NCBI GenBank assembly: GCA_032622095.1
Contig: CP136063.1
Location: 279,177,426-279,241,425, forward strand
Direction of reading: 5' to 3'
DNA from: Siphonodentalium dalli
Lineage: Eukaryota; Mollusca; Scaphopoda; Gadilida; Siphonodentaliidae
Length of the DNA stretch: 64,000 nucleotides
Under the pieces are notes generated by a model, which made no database searches, was not told the DNA's origin, and worked only from the letters and a program-made list of their open reading frames with translations. A program made the position numbers and the translations under genes. Shown piece by piece: positions 1 through 12,069 of the stretch; within the stretch, counting starts at the first letter, position 1; each line of letters starts with the position of its first letter.

Positions 1-43
1 ATTTGTCTTCAATGATGGACATAATCGTTGGCAGGAATTATCT

Positions 44-230
44 TGCGTGCCTAATAATCGTGATGGCCTAATAATAGTGATGGGTGGGGATTTAGGCTGA
101 AATTAATAATAGTGATGCCTGATGGCAATTTCACTCTATGTCTCAATCATGCCAAATAATATTGATCATTGGGAATTTTCTCCAAAATTAATAATCGTGC
201 TGACAGTGACACTATTATTAGGCACCTGAG
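44..230. repeat. Self-complementary word cluster (GTGCCTAATAAT / ATTATTAGGCAC)
   Basis: The word GCCTAATAATMGTGATG occurs near 44-80 and related words near 100-115; its reverse complement CACTATTATTAGGCAC closes the stretch at 211-227. This makes an imperfect fold-back of about 185 bp. Confidence 0.5.
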
Positions 231-267
231 GTCCTCATCAAAGCAATATTCAATAATTGTCCATAAA

Positions 268-715
268 GAGGGACAAAACAATTGAAAAATTATCTGTTTT
301 TGTCTATTTTCCCCATAAATATCAGAATTGTTTACGTCTATCAACAAAATAATGACATTGCCACAATTTGTATCTATAAGTATGTAGACTGCTATATCAT
401 AGCACAAATATATTCCGAGTTCCTGTGCTTTTTTATTCAGTCCCGCAGAATTTCCCCACTTGCACTTGTTATAGATAGTTATATATTAGGGCCTATTTCC
501 GTATGCGGTATAAATATCCGCAGTGTTCTATATAATATACGTGATCCCAGGTCATCATAATATTGATATATCGCCCATTAAGAGGGGCAACAAACATGAA
601 ATCATGCGCTCTTTTGTCTATTTTTACGATAAATCTCAGATATCTTGCTATGAATCAACGAAATCGTGAAACTATCATATAACATGTGTAGAGTATGTAC
701 ATGTAGATTACACTA
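268..715. repeat. Diverged direct repeat pair
   Basis: 268-440 and 579-715 share AGAGGG(A/G)CAA, TTTTGTCTATTTT, ATAAAT.TCAGA and ATCAACRAAAT in the same order, offset by about 311 bp. No coding signal is seen. The stretch 715-1,125 holds an 85-codon frame (863-1,120) that I do not recognise and do not support as a gene. Confidence 0.45.
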
Positions 716-1127
716 TTATTGGATCAAAAACATTGCGTTTCTCTAATTTTATGTCTCGTTTTGTCGAATTTTACAAAAACAATGATTTTTTCTGAATTTT
801 GGCTCTTAAACTTTCCAAATTAATCTTGCATCATTTGTATATTTCACACCGGGTCCTACCTGGTGCGCAGTACAATAGTCCTCAAGATGATGTATCACGG
901 GCTTGTGTTTGGTGACGATGGACTAAACTTTCTGAAGTCGGTTCCGCCAGGTCCGCTACTTATACCGGCCTTCTGTGCACGAGGAACCCCTGGATTGTCT
1001 GAGATCTGGAACTATCAAAATTCGATGTTCCCATTACATACGCTGTTATTGGCCCTTTCCTCTAGCCCAAATGTCCCCTCAGACATATTCGTATACCAGA
1101 TCCATATAAGGCATATATAATGCATTT

Positions 1128-1866
1128 AGGGGGTGGGTGTCCAAAACTGACCGGGAAAAAAACTTCCTGAAACAGGGGGGGGGGGGGTCGGAAAAAAATT
1201 TCAGGCACGTATGGCATTTTTTCCCTTTCGATCATTTTTTGTACCCACCCACCCCCACCGCCAATTTATTTTCCGTTTTCGGCAGTTTTTTCCGACCATT
1301 TTTTGACACCCACCCCTCCTTTTAACACTAAAACAGAGATTTGCCGGGGGAAAATCACTGTAAACAGCTGTATATGAATTTCTGTGCATACTATTTATCA
1401 TGGATGTTAACATGGACATGTAAATAGGAATGAGTCATTTTGAGGTCATTCGGCCAAAAAAACATGGCTGCCAGCGGCCATCTTGGATTTCAAAATTTGC
1501 AACAAAATACAACACGATAACTGCCTGCAGTCAGTTTACAGTTAGAATTACATTATTTCTCTCATTTAAAGTGGGTTTGAAGCCCAACTCATTGCCAAAA
1601 CACTAAAAAACAAGCAGGAAATTTTGTTTTTAGTTGCGGAAAAAAATGCTTGTTGGTGGCTTTGACCACCCACCCACCCCGGCATATGTGCCGGATTTTT
1701 TTTTTTTCACCCCCCCCCCCTGCCTGAAACGGAAAAAAAGGGTGGGTGTCCAAAATTGCCTGGAAAAAAAGACTGGAAACGGAAGAAATTGGGTGGGTGG
1801 GTCCCCCGAGGCCGGAAAAAATTAAAATGATCATACGGCCTGGAAAAAATTTCCGACCCCCCCCTG
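1128..1866. repeat. G/C-tract interspersed repeat, copy I
   Basis: A ~740-bp unit with G or C homopolymer runs at both ends. Internal landmarks are TTTCAGGCACGTATGGCATT, TGTAAACAGCTGTATATG and AAAAAAACATGGCTGCC. The same order recurs at 11,393-11,950, partly at 10,745-11,135 and, for the first third, at 9,474-9,605. Open frames in it are homopolymer artefacts. Confidence 0.8.
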
Positions 1867-2002
1867 TTGTTATTGCACAATTTCCAAGAGATCAAGCCGG
1901 TGTCCAGTGCTACTGACATGGCGGGCGTCAACCAGAAGAATGCGCGGACAACGTTACCAAATGACGTCAAGCGCGTGACGGGCACGTGCCACCAACTCAA
2001 CC

Positions 2003-2063
2003 AGAACACAGAACACGTAATAGTACCAGAACGCGTCATGTGTTCTCAAGACAGAACGCATGG
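2003..2063. repeat. AGAACAC/GTGTTCT word cluster, short copy
   Basis: Words CAGAACACAGAACACG, CAGAACGCGTCATGTGTTCT and CAGAACGCATG occur within 61 bp. The same words form the cluster at 19,272-19,414. Confidence 0.5.
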
Positions 2064-2245
2064 GGCTATGCATATCTTGAGATGCGTTTGTTGTCGAAAA
2101 AAACATGTTTACAGGGATGAATATTGTGTTCTTCCTTTTTACGTGAGGCAGGTATGAGTTCGCAATGCATACAGCTAAACACAAATCAACTGTTTCAAGA
2201 TAGCTCTCTCGAGTAGCACCAAGTTATGTATATTCCGATGGTTAC

Positions 2246-2560
2246 ACTGCCAAAAATAATTTCTTAATAAGATAAAATATCTTGAAACAAGAAAAACTAT
2301 TTCCTGAAACAGGAAAATAAATCTTATTTTGGGAAATATACCCCCCAAGTCTGCTACATCAAGAAAATTTAAGAAACTCCCACCAGACAAGAGATAGTTT
2401 TCTCAAATAAGATAGATTTTAGTCTTGAAACAAGAAACAATTTCCTTACTAAGAAAATGGCTTCAAACATTAAATATATATTTCTTGTTTCAAGATTTTT
2501 TTTCTAAGTTAAGAAATACTTAAAGAAAATATTTCTAAACCAAGAATTAATTGTTATGTA
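2246..2560. repeat. AAGAAA/TTTCTT word-cluster element with ACACTGCC end
   Basis: Begins ACACTGCCAAAAATAATTTC at 2,246. It then repeats words such as CTTGAAACAAGAAA, TTTCTTGTTTCAAGA and TTAAGAAA in both orientations. The terminus is the reverse complement of the end of the 18,540-19,132 element. The right end is not clear. Confidence 0.6.
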
Positions 2561-2589
2561 GAAATTACTGCTGTATTGGAATAACTGTA

Positions 2590-2960
2590 AAAGTCCAACG
2601 AGAGCAAAATTGTGATCAAAAGTTTATGGTAAACATTGAAAAAGGTCCAACCAGACCAACCTGTTGATTAAATATTCTGAAAATTCATATTCATACTTAA
2701 ATATTTGAACTACATGTAATACTACAGCTATAAGATTATATAATTGTTGACAAGTCACTCACTGTAACAGTTTTGTTTACATAACATTGGAAAAGGTCCA
2801 ACCTGTTGATTAAATATTCTGAAAATGTTATTCATAGTTAAATATTTGAACTAATAATACAGCTAGAATTATATATTTGTTGGCAAATCACTGTAACAGT
2901 TTTGTTTACATAACAATAGTTTCAACAGATGTAATTTTGTTATTGGCAATCTGTCAGTAA
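2590..2960. repeat. Interspersed repeat F, tandem partial copies
   Basis: Two overlapping copies contain AAAAGGTCCAACC, CTGTTGATTAAATATTCTG and CACTGTAACAGTTTTGTTTA. Related copies are at about 15,000-15,520 (interrupted by a TTAA MITE) and 25,490-25,900. Confidence 0.65.
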
Positions 2961-3019
2961 GTGTTTTTATCTATTTCTCAATGCTCTTAGGGCATGCTGA
3001 CCTTTATACAATTTTAATA

Positions 3020-6000
3020 AAATTTTGTTTGCACAATATAGTGGGTCGCCATTGAGGAGGCCTCCCTTGAAATCTCCAGTTGGCGGTTTGCCACACCATC
3101 CCGAACTAGACAAACCTCTTTGGTGGCCCCTTGCATTGAACCTATTAATTAAACCGGTACTTCAAGCTGGTATATACCCCTCTTATATAAGGATGGAAGA
3201 TGCTACCAATTTCAAACCGATGGTATTTCTTCAGAGTTGACTCTCTTGTATTATGAAAGCAAGCCCAATGAGGCCATGCACCTATTGTATGTTTATAACA
3301 CACAAAAGACTATATCTTAGCAGAATGTATGTCTCTGATGATACAAACAATAAAATATCCAATGTATCCATAGTTGAATTTCATTTGGCAATATAGGAAA
3401 GCATACAATATGACTTTATTTAGTTTCCACAAAGTATTTAAAGTAAAATATCCATCAAGTGATGTATTCTGCCTTGTCCTATATATTAAAATGCATGCAA
3501 TGGACATGAGAAATGCTTAATTTATTGGTAGAGATGTCCATCTGATAATAAATACTGACATTTTAGGTTTGATACACCATTTCAGCTGGCTTGGTATCTT
3601 TTAAATTTGAAACCTAAGGGAATTTATTCAGCTTTGACTCTCTAAATTATGGAAGAAAGCCCAAATGAAGCTACTATTTGCATGTTAGTAACATGTATAA
3701 GGCTATATCTCAATAGAATACATGTCTCTGATAAAATGCACAATAAAATATCCATAGTTCAATTGCATTTGGCTATAGAGGGATGCATACAATATTGCTT
3801 TTATGTAGTTTCCACAGACTATTTTAAGTAAAATATCCATCAAATGATGTTTTCTACATAGCCTTGTATATTAAAATGCATGTAATGACCATGGGAAATG
3901 TTTAATTCATTAGTTGATATGTCCATCTGATAAAAAATACTGACATTTGAGGTTTAAAATACCATTTCATGGGATTATGGGATCATAAATATCAAACTAA
4001 GGGAATTTCTTCAGATTTGACTCTCTAAATAATGGAAGAAAGCCCATATGAAGCCACTATTTGCATGTTAATGACATGTATAAGGCTATATCTCAACATA
4101 ATACATGTCGCTGATAAAATACACAATAAAATATCCATAGTTTAATTGCATTTGGCTATAGAGGGCTGCATACAATATTGCTTTTAAGTAGTTTCCACAG
4201 ACTATTTTAAGTACGATATCCATCAAATAATGTTTTCTACCTTTCCCTATATATCATAATGCACACAGTGACCATGAGAAATGTTTAATTTATTGGGAGA
4301 GATGTCCATCTGATAAGAAATACTGCCATTTAAGGTTTGATACACCATTTCAGCTGTCTTGGCATCTTACAAATTTAAAATAAGGGAATCTCTTCAGGTT
4401 TGACTCTCTAAATTATGGAAGCAAGCCCAAATGAAGCCACTATTTGCATGTTTATAACATATATAAGGCTATATCTCAACAGAATACATGTCTCTGATGA
4501 AATCAACAATAAAATATCCATAGTTTAATTTATTTTGGCTATACAGGGATGCATACAACATGGCTTTTAGGTTGTTTCCACAGACTATTTTAAGTAAAAT
4601 ATCCATCAAATGTTGTTTTCTGCCTTGTCCTATATATTATAATGCATGCAGTGACTATGAGAAATGTTTAATTTATTGGTACAGATGTCCATCTGATAAG
4701 AAATACTGTCATTTGAGGTTTGATAGACCATTTCAGCTGGCTTGGCATCTTACAAATTTGAAATAAGGGAATTTATTCAGCTTTGACCCTCTAAATTATG
4801 GAAAAAAAGCCTAAATTATGCCATTATTGGCATGTTTATAACATATATAAGGCTATATCTGAACAGAATACATGTCTCAGATGAAATAAACAATACAATA
4901 TCCATAGTTTAATTTGATTTGGCTATACAGGGATGCATACAATATTGCTTTTATGTAGTTTCCACTGAATATTTTAAGTAAAATATCCATCAAATGATGT
5001 TTTCTATCTTGGCCTATATATTATAATGCATGAAGTGACTATGAGAAATGTTTAATTTATTGGTACAGATGTCCATCTGATAAGAAATACTGTCATTTGG
5101 GGTTTGATACACCATTTCAGCTGGCTTGGCATCTTGTAAATTTGAAATAAGGGAATCTCTTCAGGTTTGACTCTCTAAATTATGGAAGCAAACCCAAATA
5201 AAGGTACTATTTGCATGTTTATAACATATATAAGGCTATATCTCAACAGAATGCATGTCTCTAATGAAATAAACAATAAAATATCCATAGTTTAATTTCA
5301 TTTGGCTATACAGGGATGCATACAATATGGCTTTTATGTAGATTTGACAGACTATTTTAATTAATATTTCCATCAAATGATGTTTCTACCTTGTCCTGTA
5401 TATTAAAATGTATGCAATGACCATGAGAAATGTTTAATTTATTAGTAGAGATGTCCATCTGATAAGAAATATTGCCATTTGGGGTTTGATACACCATTTC
5501 AGCTGGCTTGGCATCTTGTAAATTTGAAATAAGGGAATCTCTTCAGGTTTGACTCTCTAAATTATGGAAGCAAGCCCAAAATGAAGCCACTATTTGCATG
5601 TTTATAACATATATAAGGCAATATCTCAACCGAATACATGTCTCTGGTGAAATAAACAATAAAATATCCATAGTTTAATTTCTTTTGGCTACACAGGGAT
5701 GCATACAATATGGCTTTTAGGTTGTTTCCACAGACTATTTTAAGTAAAATATCCATCAAATGATGTTTTCCAACTTGTCCTGTATATTAAAATGCATGCA
5801 ATGACTATGAGAAATGTTTAATTTATTGGTAGAGATGTCCATCTGATAAGAAATAATGCCATTTGAGGTTTGATACACCATTTCAGCTGGCTTGGCATCT
5901 TATAAATTTGAAATAAGGGAATCTCTTCATGTCTGACTCTCTAATTTATGGGAGCAAGCCCAAATGAAACCACTATTTGCATGTTTTTAACATATATCTC

Positions 6001-6590
6001 AACAGAATACATGTCTCTGATCAAATAAACAATAAAATATCCATAGTTTAATTTCTTTTGGCTATACAGGGATGCATAGAATATGGCTTTTATGTTGTTT
6101 CCACAGACTATTTAATAAAATATCCATCAAATGGTGTAATTTATATCAGGCTCTGTGTATTAAAATGCATACAGTTGCAATGAGAAATGTTTAATTTATT
6201 GGCAGGAATGTCCATCTGACAAGAAGTAACAATATTTGATGTTTGTGACATCAACTCACCGGGCCAGGCTTGCTACAACTTTCAAACTAAGAGAATTCCT
6301 CACGTTTGACTCACTAAATGATGGAAGTTAGCCCAAATGAAGCAACTATTTGCATGTTTATAATGTATAAGGCTATATCTTTGCAGAAGGCATGTCTCTG
6401 ATAATAAAAATGATAACATGTCTATAGTTCATAGTTCAGTTGGTTAGACAGGGTTCATACAATATGGCTTTAATTATAGTTTTCACAAACTAGAAATTTT
6501 AGAATATCTATAAAATGATGTAATCTACCTTGCCCTGTGTATTAAAAGTGCATGCAATAACCTAATACATGTTCAGTTCATTGGCAAGCC
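3020..6590. repeat. Satellite of ~383-bp unit, nine copies
   Basis: The landmark GACTCTCTAAAT (or a close variant) occurs at 3,239, 3,636, 4,019, 4,402, 4,785, 5,169, 5,551, 5,934 and 6,308. The spacing is mostly 382-384 bp, wider at the first interval and narrower at the last. Units share CAATAAAATATCCATAGTT, GATGTCCATCTGATAAGAAA and CACCATTTCAGCTGGCTTGG. Edge copies are the most diverged, as expected for unequal exchange. No long open frame is conserved. Confidence 0.93.
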
Positions 6591-6720
6591 TTGTAAGCCA
6601 GTGCATTCTTTTATATATGATGCGAGGCTCCATATGGATGACTCACATATATAAGAGAATGCTCTAGCACATGGTATGTTAAGACTTTAATGCTGCACCA
6701 GCGAATTCCCGCCATGGTCA
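6590..6720. mobile_element. Degenerate TTAA-type MITE copy
   Basis: GCCAGTGCATTCTTTTATAT ... ACATATATAAGAGAATGC is the core palindrome of the MITE group, followed by TTTAATGCTGCACCAGCG as in the 15,046-15,299 copy. The ends are eroded. Confidence 0.55.
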
Positions 6721-6759
6721 TATATATATGGGGGAGGCCCTTTTAACATTTATTATTTA

Positions 6760-6925
6760 TTTAAGTTTGAGCGAAAATATTTGCATTTAAGCACACATAT
6801 TTGCGCTTAAGCACACATATTTGCGCTTAAGTTCAAATAACCTCTATCATTTAGGCTTAACCGCAAATGTTTATGCCTAAGCGTAAATCATTTGCGCTTA
6901 AACGCAAATGAAAAATAATACGCAT
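6760..6925. repeat. GCGCTTAA/TTAAGCGC word cluster
   Basis: ATTTGCGCTTAAGC, TTTAAGCACACATATTTGCG, CTAAGCGTAAATCATTTGCG and TTAAACGCAAATG alternate within 165 bp. This is another short word present in both orientations, followed by a C tract. Confidence 0.55.
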
Positions 6926-7089
6926 TGACCACCCCACCCCCCCCCCCCAATTAAATTTAAATGGCACAGGTCAAAACACATCACTCAAGTCTATATTGGC
7001 CCACCATCTGAGTAATCCCGAGATACCTTTTATGAACATGCAAATTGTATAGATCTGTGTGCAGAACATGTCTCTATTATAAAATATAC

Positions 7090-7277
7090 CAGATTTCTAT
7101 GATGGACGAAATTGATAAGATTCACAACTATACACCTTTTACTGAAGTCGGACTCGGATTACAACGTTTGGTGTGTCCGCTGTTCGCTGACGCTGTTCTT
7201 TCGTCAGCCATTTTGGCAACAAAAAAGTTTCGAGGTCGGAAACGAAGAGATAAACTCCATTTGATCTGATTTTTCAG
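7090..7277 (+). other. Possible non-coding first exon ending at a consensus donor
   Basis: Seen: CAG|GTAAGT at 7,275-7,283, a perfect consensus 5' splice site, follows about 190 bases that are more GC-balanced than their surroundings. They contain CAGCCATTTTGG and a 57-codon frame starting MMDEIDKIHNY that stops just before the donor. Inference: this could be a 5' untranslated first exon of the cyclase or of an unseen gene, 16 kb before the first catalytic exon. No TATA or initiator arrangement was convincing. A chance consensus site is a real alternative. Confidence 0.22.
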
Positions 7278-7920
7278 GTAAGTAAACTGTTGTAAAGTGT
7301 TTTCTCTTCACGAAAATGTTGTTACGAGTGATATACTTAATTGAACTACGATTACACGTGGTGATTTATTCATATTTTTCAAATGAAATGATGGTGAATT
7401 TTACTGTCGGTGAAATATGGTCGAAATTTTAGGATACGTTCAATCTGCTTGTCATTTGTTATGATTTGTCATGTTAAAATAGTAACATCTGATGGACTAT
7501 GATTATATGGAATTGATCATTCGTATATTAATGTACCCATCCACAATATTCGCAAAACTGGGAAACTTGGCAAAATCGGTTTTTATTAAATTATATTTTG
7601 TGCTTAATTTCTATAGTAAATAAAAGCTAAGTATGCCGTAACTGGCTTGAGTGGTAAATTTTACTCTGCAAAAATCAATTCTGGCATAAAGCTATGCATA
7701 ATTGATGTGTATTATCGGTCGAGATTTGTATGACAATAGTTGGAAAACAAAAAGGTCACAATTATTGAAAATATAACTTAAATGGCGATTGTATAGAAAT
7801 GTACTTCTTCATAGAATAATTTTGAACAAATGTGAACATGATAATATTAAAAATAAAATGCTCATTCAATGATTCATTCTAGTTATTGTGTGGCCAATTC
7901 ATCATTACCTGTACTAGTAA

Positions 7921-8169
7921 GAGGCCCCCCACCCCCCCTTTTCGTACGCCGTATTCCATGCCCTGTTATGAGGTACGCCGTATTCCGGCCCCTCTGTTAG
8001 GAGGTATTCGGTATTCCAAATATACCGGTATTCCATATTCGTACGCCGACCTTCCAAAAAATGAAGTTTTCATATATTTTTATGTATTCCATATGGCTGT
8101 TAACTGGTATTCTGTATTCCACCCTCTGTGTTAAGTGGTATTTCGTATTCCATGGGGGGTGGTGGCCTC
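7921..8169. mobile_element. Short element with GAGGCC..CCACCCCCC inverted ends and GTATTCC words
   Basis: The left end GAGGCCCCCCACCCCCC and the right end GGGGGGTGGTGGCCTC are inverted copies. The interior repeats CCGTATTCC, CGGTATTCC and CTGTATTCC about every 15-40 bp. Confidence 0.55.
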
Positions 8170-8194
8170 ATACGTGTACATGTAGTGTACGTTC

Positions 8195-8960
8195 AGACGA
8201 CCACGATTAATTTGTAAGTAGAGGAATCAGGCCCGACAAGATCGTGGATAGTTTGTTCACAAAATTGCAATGTGGCGTCGTACATGATTATACCGTAGGT
8301 TGAACATCCTAAAGCATGTGATTGACTACACCGGTCATTTTCAGCTACAATTTTTATGCACACACCACTGCGAATCTTTCGTCACAAGTGGAGGTACCGG
8401 TATAAACCAAGGATACGCCTCAATTTGGCATCTAAAAATAGTAAAATCAAACAGTGCTTGATATTATTTTTGACCTACGATTTCGATGTGAGCGTGCGCA
8501 GTCCAATTATCAGTTATTTCCTATGATGGAAAAGTTTCGACAAGTTTACGATTGAATCGTGGTCATCTGAACTTTCACTAAGTGAATGTTCTGATGATCA
8601 CGATTCAATCGTAAGTGGAAAGATTTTGTTGTGGGTAGTAACCGATACAGTGATAGTTGTACTGCGCATGGTCGGGCATTGTCATGAGTGATAAAAAGTA
8701 GTATCAAGCATTTTAGATGCAAAATTGTGGCGTATCCTTGGCTACCTCCACTTGTGACTGAATCAGAACTGTGAATGTACTTAAAAATTGTACAAAGTAA
8801 ATAAAAGAACATAGGGTAGTTAATCACATGGTTAACCGCCGAGTCGCCGACAATATACTCATGTGTGATGACATCGTAATCGTGTCAACAAACTATCCAT
8901 GATTTTGTCAGGCCCGATTCCCCCACTTACGATTGAACCATGGTCATCTGAATTGCTGAG
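8195..8960. mobile_element. ~765-bp inverted-repeat element (fold-back MITE)
   Basis: The outer arms CAGACGACCACGATTAATTT / GATTGAACCATGGTCATCTG pair, as do the inner arms ACGATTGAATCGTGGTCATC / GATCACGATTCAATCGT around a centre near 8,578. TCAGGCCCGA and ACTTGTGAC are matched in both arms. It has no coding capacity. Confidence 0.75.
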
Positions 8961-9473
8961 GATGCTCACATTGTTGGTTGAATGAACTTTACACTTTGTT
9001 TATAAATATGTTTGCAAATTATAAAAATACATGTATCCATATCACATACATGTATATGCAGCATATTTTTCTTCTTATTACAGAAATGCCAGATTCATTA
9101 GCCACGGTCATTGTTATGGAACTACAGTACCGTGTAGTTATGATACACCAAAAGATATCACACCAAAAGTTGAAAATTAATACAACCACACGGATATCGT
9201 TAAATTAAGTTATATATGCATGTATAAGACGAATCACTATCTTGTATTTCCATGCCTGTTTGTGTAATGCCAATGAATGCGGCCTGACAACAGGCGATGG
9301 GTGGAGTTTAAAAATTGACACCAGAAACAATGTCGGCAACTTCAAAGTTCATGGTGTGCTACATTTAACCCCCTACTTGTATATACTATTTACAAATGTT
9401 CTATCAAGCATTCCCTTTGCTTATAGAAAGTATAGTTGGAAAAATAGACGAAAATGGCCATATGATCAGGCGG

Positions 9474-9605
9474 TCGGAAAATATGTTCAGGCATGTATGC
9501 TGATTTTTTTCGCTCGACCCTTGTTGGGACCCACCCCCGCGTCCAAACATCCACCGGTTTCCACCGCCACCATTCTAACAATAAAACAAATTTGCGGGGG
9601 GGGGT
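9474..9605. repeat. G/C-tract repeat, partial copy IV
   Basis: GTTCAGGCATGTATGCTGAT, ACCCACCCCCGC, ACAATAAAACAAATTTGCGG and a G run follow the order of the first third of copy I. The overlapping open frames on both strands here are not genes. Confidence 0.55.
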
Positions 9606-9610
9606 GTGGG

Positions 9611-10740
9611 CAGAGTCGGACTGGGCCAAAAAACCGGCCCGGGAAATTAATATAATACCGGCCATCTGTTCGGGGGGTGTCCACAGTCCACCTTGGGAAA
9701 TTCCAACTGCACCCCCCCCCCCCCCCCCCCCCACACACTTGAATCAGAATCAGACCAAATACATGTTTTTGCATAATTCCATTTGCACCTCTGGCCTAAT
9801 ATATCTTATATATTCACAAACCATGGTTCTATATATTCCCGATATGAGACCATTCAGATATTTTTACCTGAAAAATTGCATAAATTCTAACATCTAGCGG
9901 TCTAACTCCAGACAAATGCACACACTCACACAGTTACGGACAAGAGATCAGGACACACCGGGATGTTCATTGTTGTTCGGCCCGGGGTGAGAAAATTTTG
10001 AAAACTATACAAGAAGCTCGCAAATCCTAGCATCTCTATATAGACTGGCATCAACTGAAGCGTTCCTATTTTGTTGTAAATTTCAATTGGGGGAGGGTCC
10101 GGGAGGGGTGTGAGATTTTTTTGGGATTTACAGCTGGAATCTCGAGATTAACGGGGTCTTTACGTGGTGTTATATGATGCTGACAAGTTCATTTAATGAC
10201 AAACTTACGATTAGCCAATTCGGCTGGTTAAACAACACATGTGACGGCCCACGTCCGGAGTTTTCCCGGTCTCCCGATCGGCCAGTCCGCCTCTGCCCCC
10301 CTGCCCCCCCCCCCCCCATCGTCACATTATGCTCACATGGGGAACCTGCCAACTTCCCAATTTAGGTAACTTCTGTCTTTCCTCGCCGGTTTTCCGCTTC
10401 TCGGGTGATATATATTTATATATATATATATTGGCAGTACACATTATCCGAAGTAAAACATTTGACATGTGCAATAATTTCCGAATCAATATATTCTTAG
10501 AAGAGTGCCATCTTATTGGATACACGGCAGGTTAAACAACACATGTGGCGGTCAGTTTCATTTGCGGCCCAAGTTGTGGTTGGGGCCGCCCAACCACATA
10601 TACCCCCCCCCCCCAAACCGTAAAAAAAAACCCCTCGTATTCTCGCTTGATAGAAAATCACGTGGAATCAGAATTTTTCCGGCCTCCGGCCCATCGGGAA
10701 ATTTCCCGGTCTCCCGATCGGCCAGTCCGCCTCTGGGTGT
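9611..10740 (+). repeat. Left arm of a large inverted repeat
   Basis: From CGGACTGGGCCAAAAAACCG to CGGCCAGTCCGCCTCTG, this arm matches the reverse complement of 12,070-13,020. It includes AACCATGGTTCTATATATTC, TCTAACTCCAGACAAATGC and GGTTAAACAACACATGTG. About 200 bp (10,300-10,500) are extra relative to the other arm. Confidence 0.85.
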
Positions 10741-10744
10741 GGGA

Positions 10745-11135
10745 GATTCACTGTAAACAGCTGTATATGAATTTCTGTGAATACTATTTCAGTATTTGTC
10801 ATGGATGTTAACATTGACATGTAAATAGGAACGACTCATTTTGGGGTCATTCAGCAAAAAAACATGGCTGCCGGTCACCAGCCGGTGGCCATCTTGGAAT
10901 TCAAAATTCAATCCATTAGCATGAGCTACAAGCTATACTGTTTGTCTGATCATCATGAAATTTGTCATTTCTGTTTTATAAATACCGGTATTTCTCTTAT
11001 TGTAATGAGTTTTAAGCCAAACAGTCATACGACTTGCAGGAAAAAAACATTTTAGTTGCGGAAAAAAATGTTTGTTGGTCCCATCAAGTTCATCCACCCC
11101 GGCATACGTGCCCGGAAATCCCCCCCTGATATGAC
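10745..11135. repeat. G/C-tract repeat, copy II (5'-truncated), in the loop
   Basis: CACTGTAAACAGCTGTATAT, CATGGATGTTAACATTGACA, AAAAAACATGGCTGCCGG and CCGGCATACGTGCCCGG match copy I. The copy is more diverged in its middle. Confidence 0.65.
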
Positions 11136-11392
11136 GGCCAATATTTTTAAAGAAGTCAATCCGCGGTATAAGTGGTATATACTGGTATGTGTGATATTTG
11201 ACATGCAGAAGTACTAGTTTGTGCTGCTATCTTCTAGTATACATAATTATGCTTGTATATTATACAGTATAATTTGTTCAATTCCCCAATGATTATGTAT
11301 AATTGTGTTTACTAGTATATGCATGGAAATAGAGTATTTGTGAACTCACCTATTCAAGTAAAGATGATAAAATCAAATGTTGTATTGACACA

Positions 11393-11950
11393 TTGCCCCC
11401 CCCCTCCCCCCCCCCCCGGGGGGGTCGGAAACAAATTTCAGGCATGTATGGCATTTTTTCCCTTTCGATCATTTTTTGTACCCACCCACCCAAATTTTTT
11501 TCCGTTTTCGGCAGTTTTTTTCCGACCATTTTGTTTACACCCACCCCCCTTTTAACACTAAAACAAAGATTTGCGGGGGGAAATTCAGCTGTATATGAAT
11601 TTCTGTGCATACTATTTATCATGGATGTTAACATGGACATGTAAATAGGAATGAGTCATTTTGAGGTCATTCGGCCAAAAAAACATGGCTGCCAGTGGCC
11701 ATCTTGGATTTCAAGATTTGCAACAAAATACAACACGATAACTGCCTGCAGTCAGTTTACCAGTTATAATTACATTATTTCTCTCATTCAAAGTGGTTTT
11801 GAAGCCCAACTCATTGCCAAAACACTAAAAAAACAAGCAGGAAATTTTTGTTTTAGTTGCGGAAAAAATTGCTTGTTGGTGGCTTTGACCACCCACGCAC
11901 CCCGGCATATGTGCCGGAATTTTTTTTTTCACCCCCCCCCCCCCCAAGCT
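11393..11950. repeat. G/C-tract repeat, copy III, in the loop
   Basis: This is a near-complete match to 1,185-1,730 in the same orientation, starting and ending in C/G runs. Confidence 0.8.
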
Positions 11951-12069
11951 GTTTAACTTGCCTTAAAACATTTACAAATATATGATATTTACAAGACCAA
12001 TATGATATCATACCGGTACCTATATACATGTATCTGGAATGTTTTTGGGAATATTTGGTGCAGGTACCG

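Noticed and set aside
9242-9897. Overlapping frames of 95-137 codons on both strands
   Set aside because: They lie in C/G homopolymer-bearing repeats that recur at 1.1, 10.7 and 11.4 kb without frame conservation.
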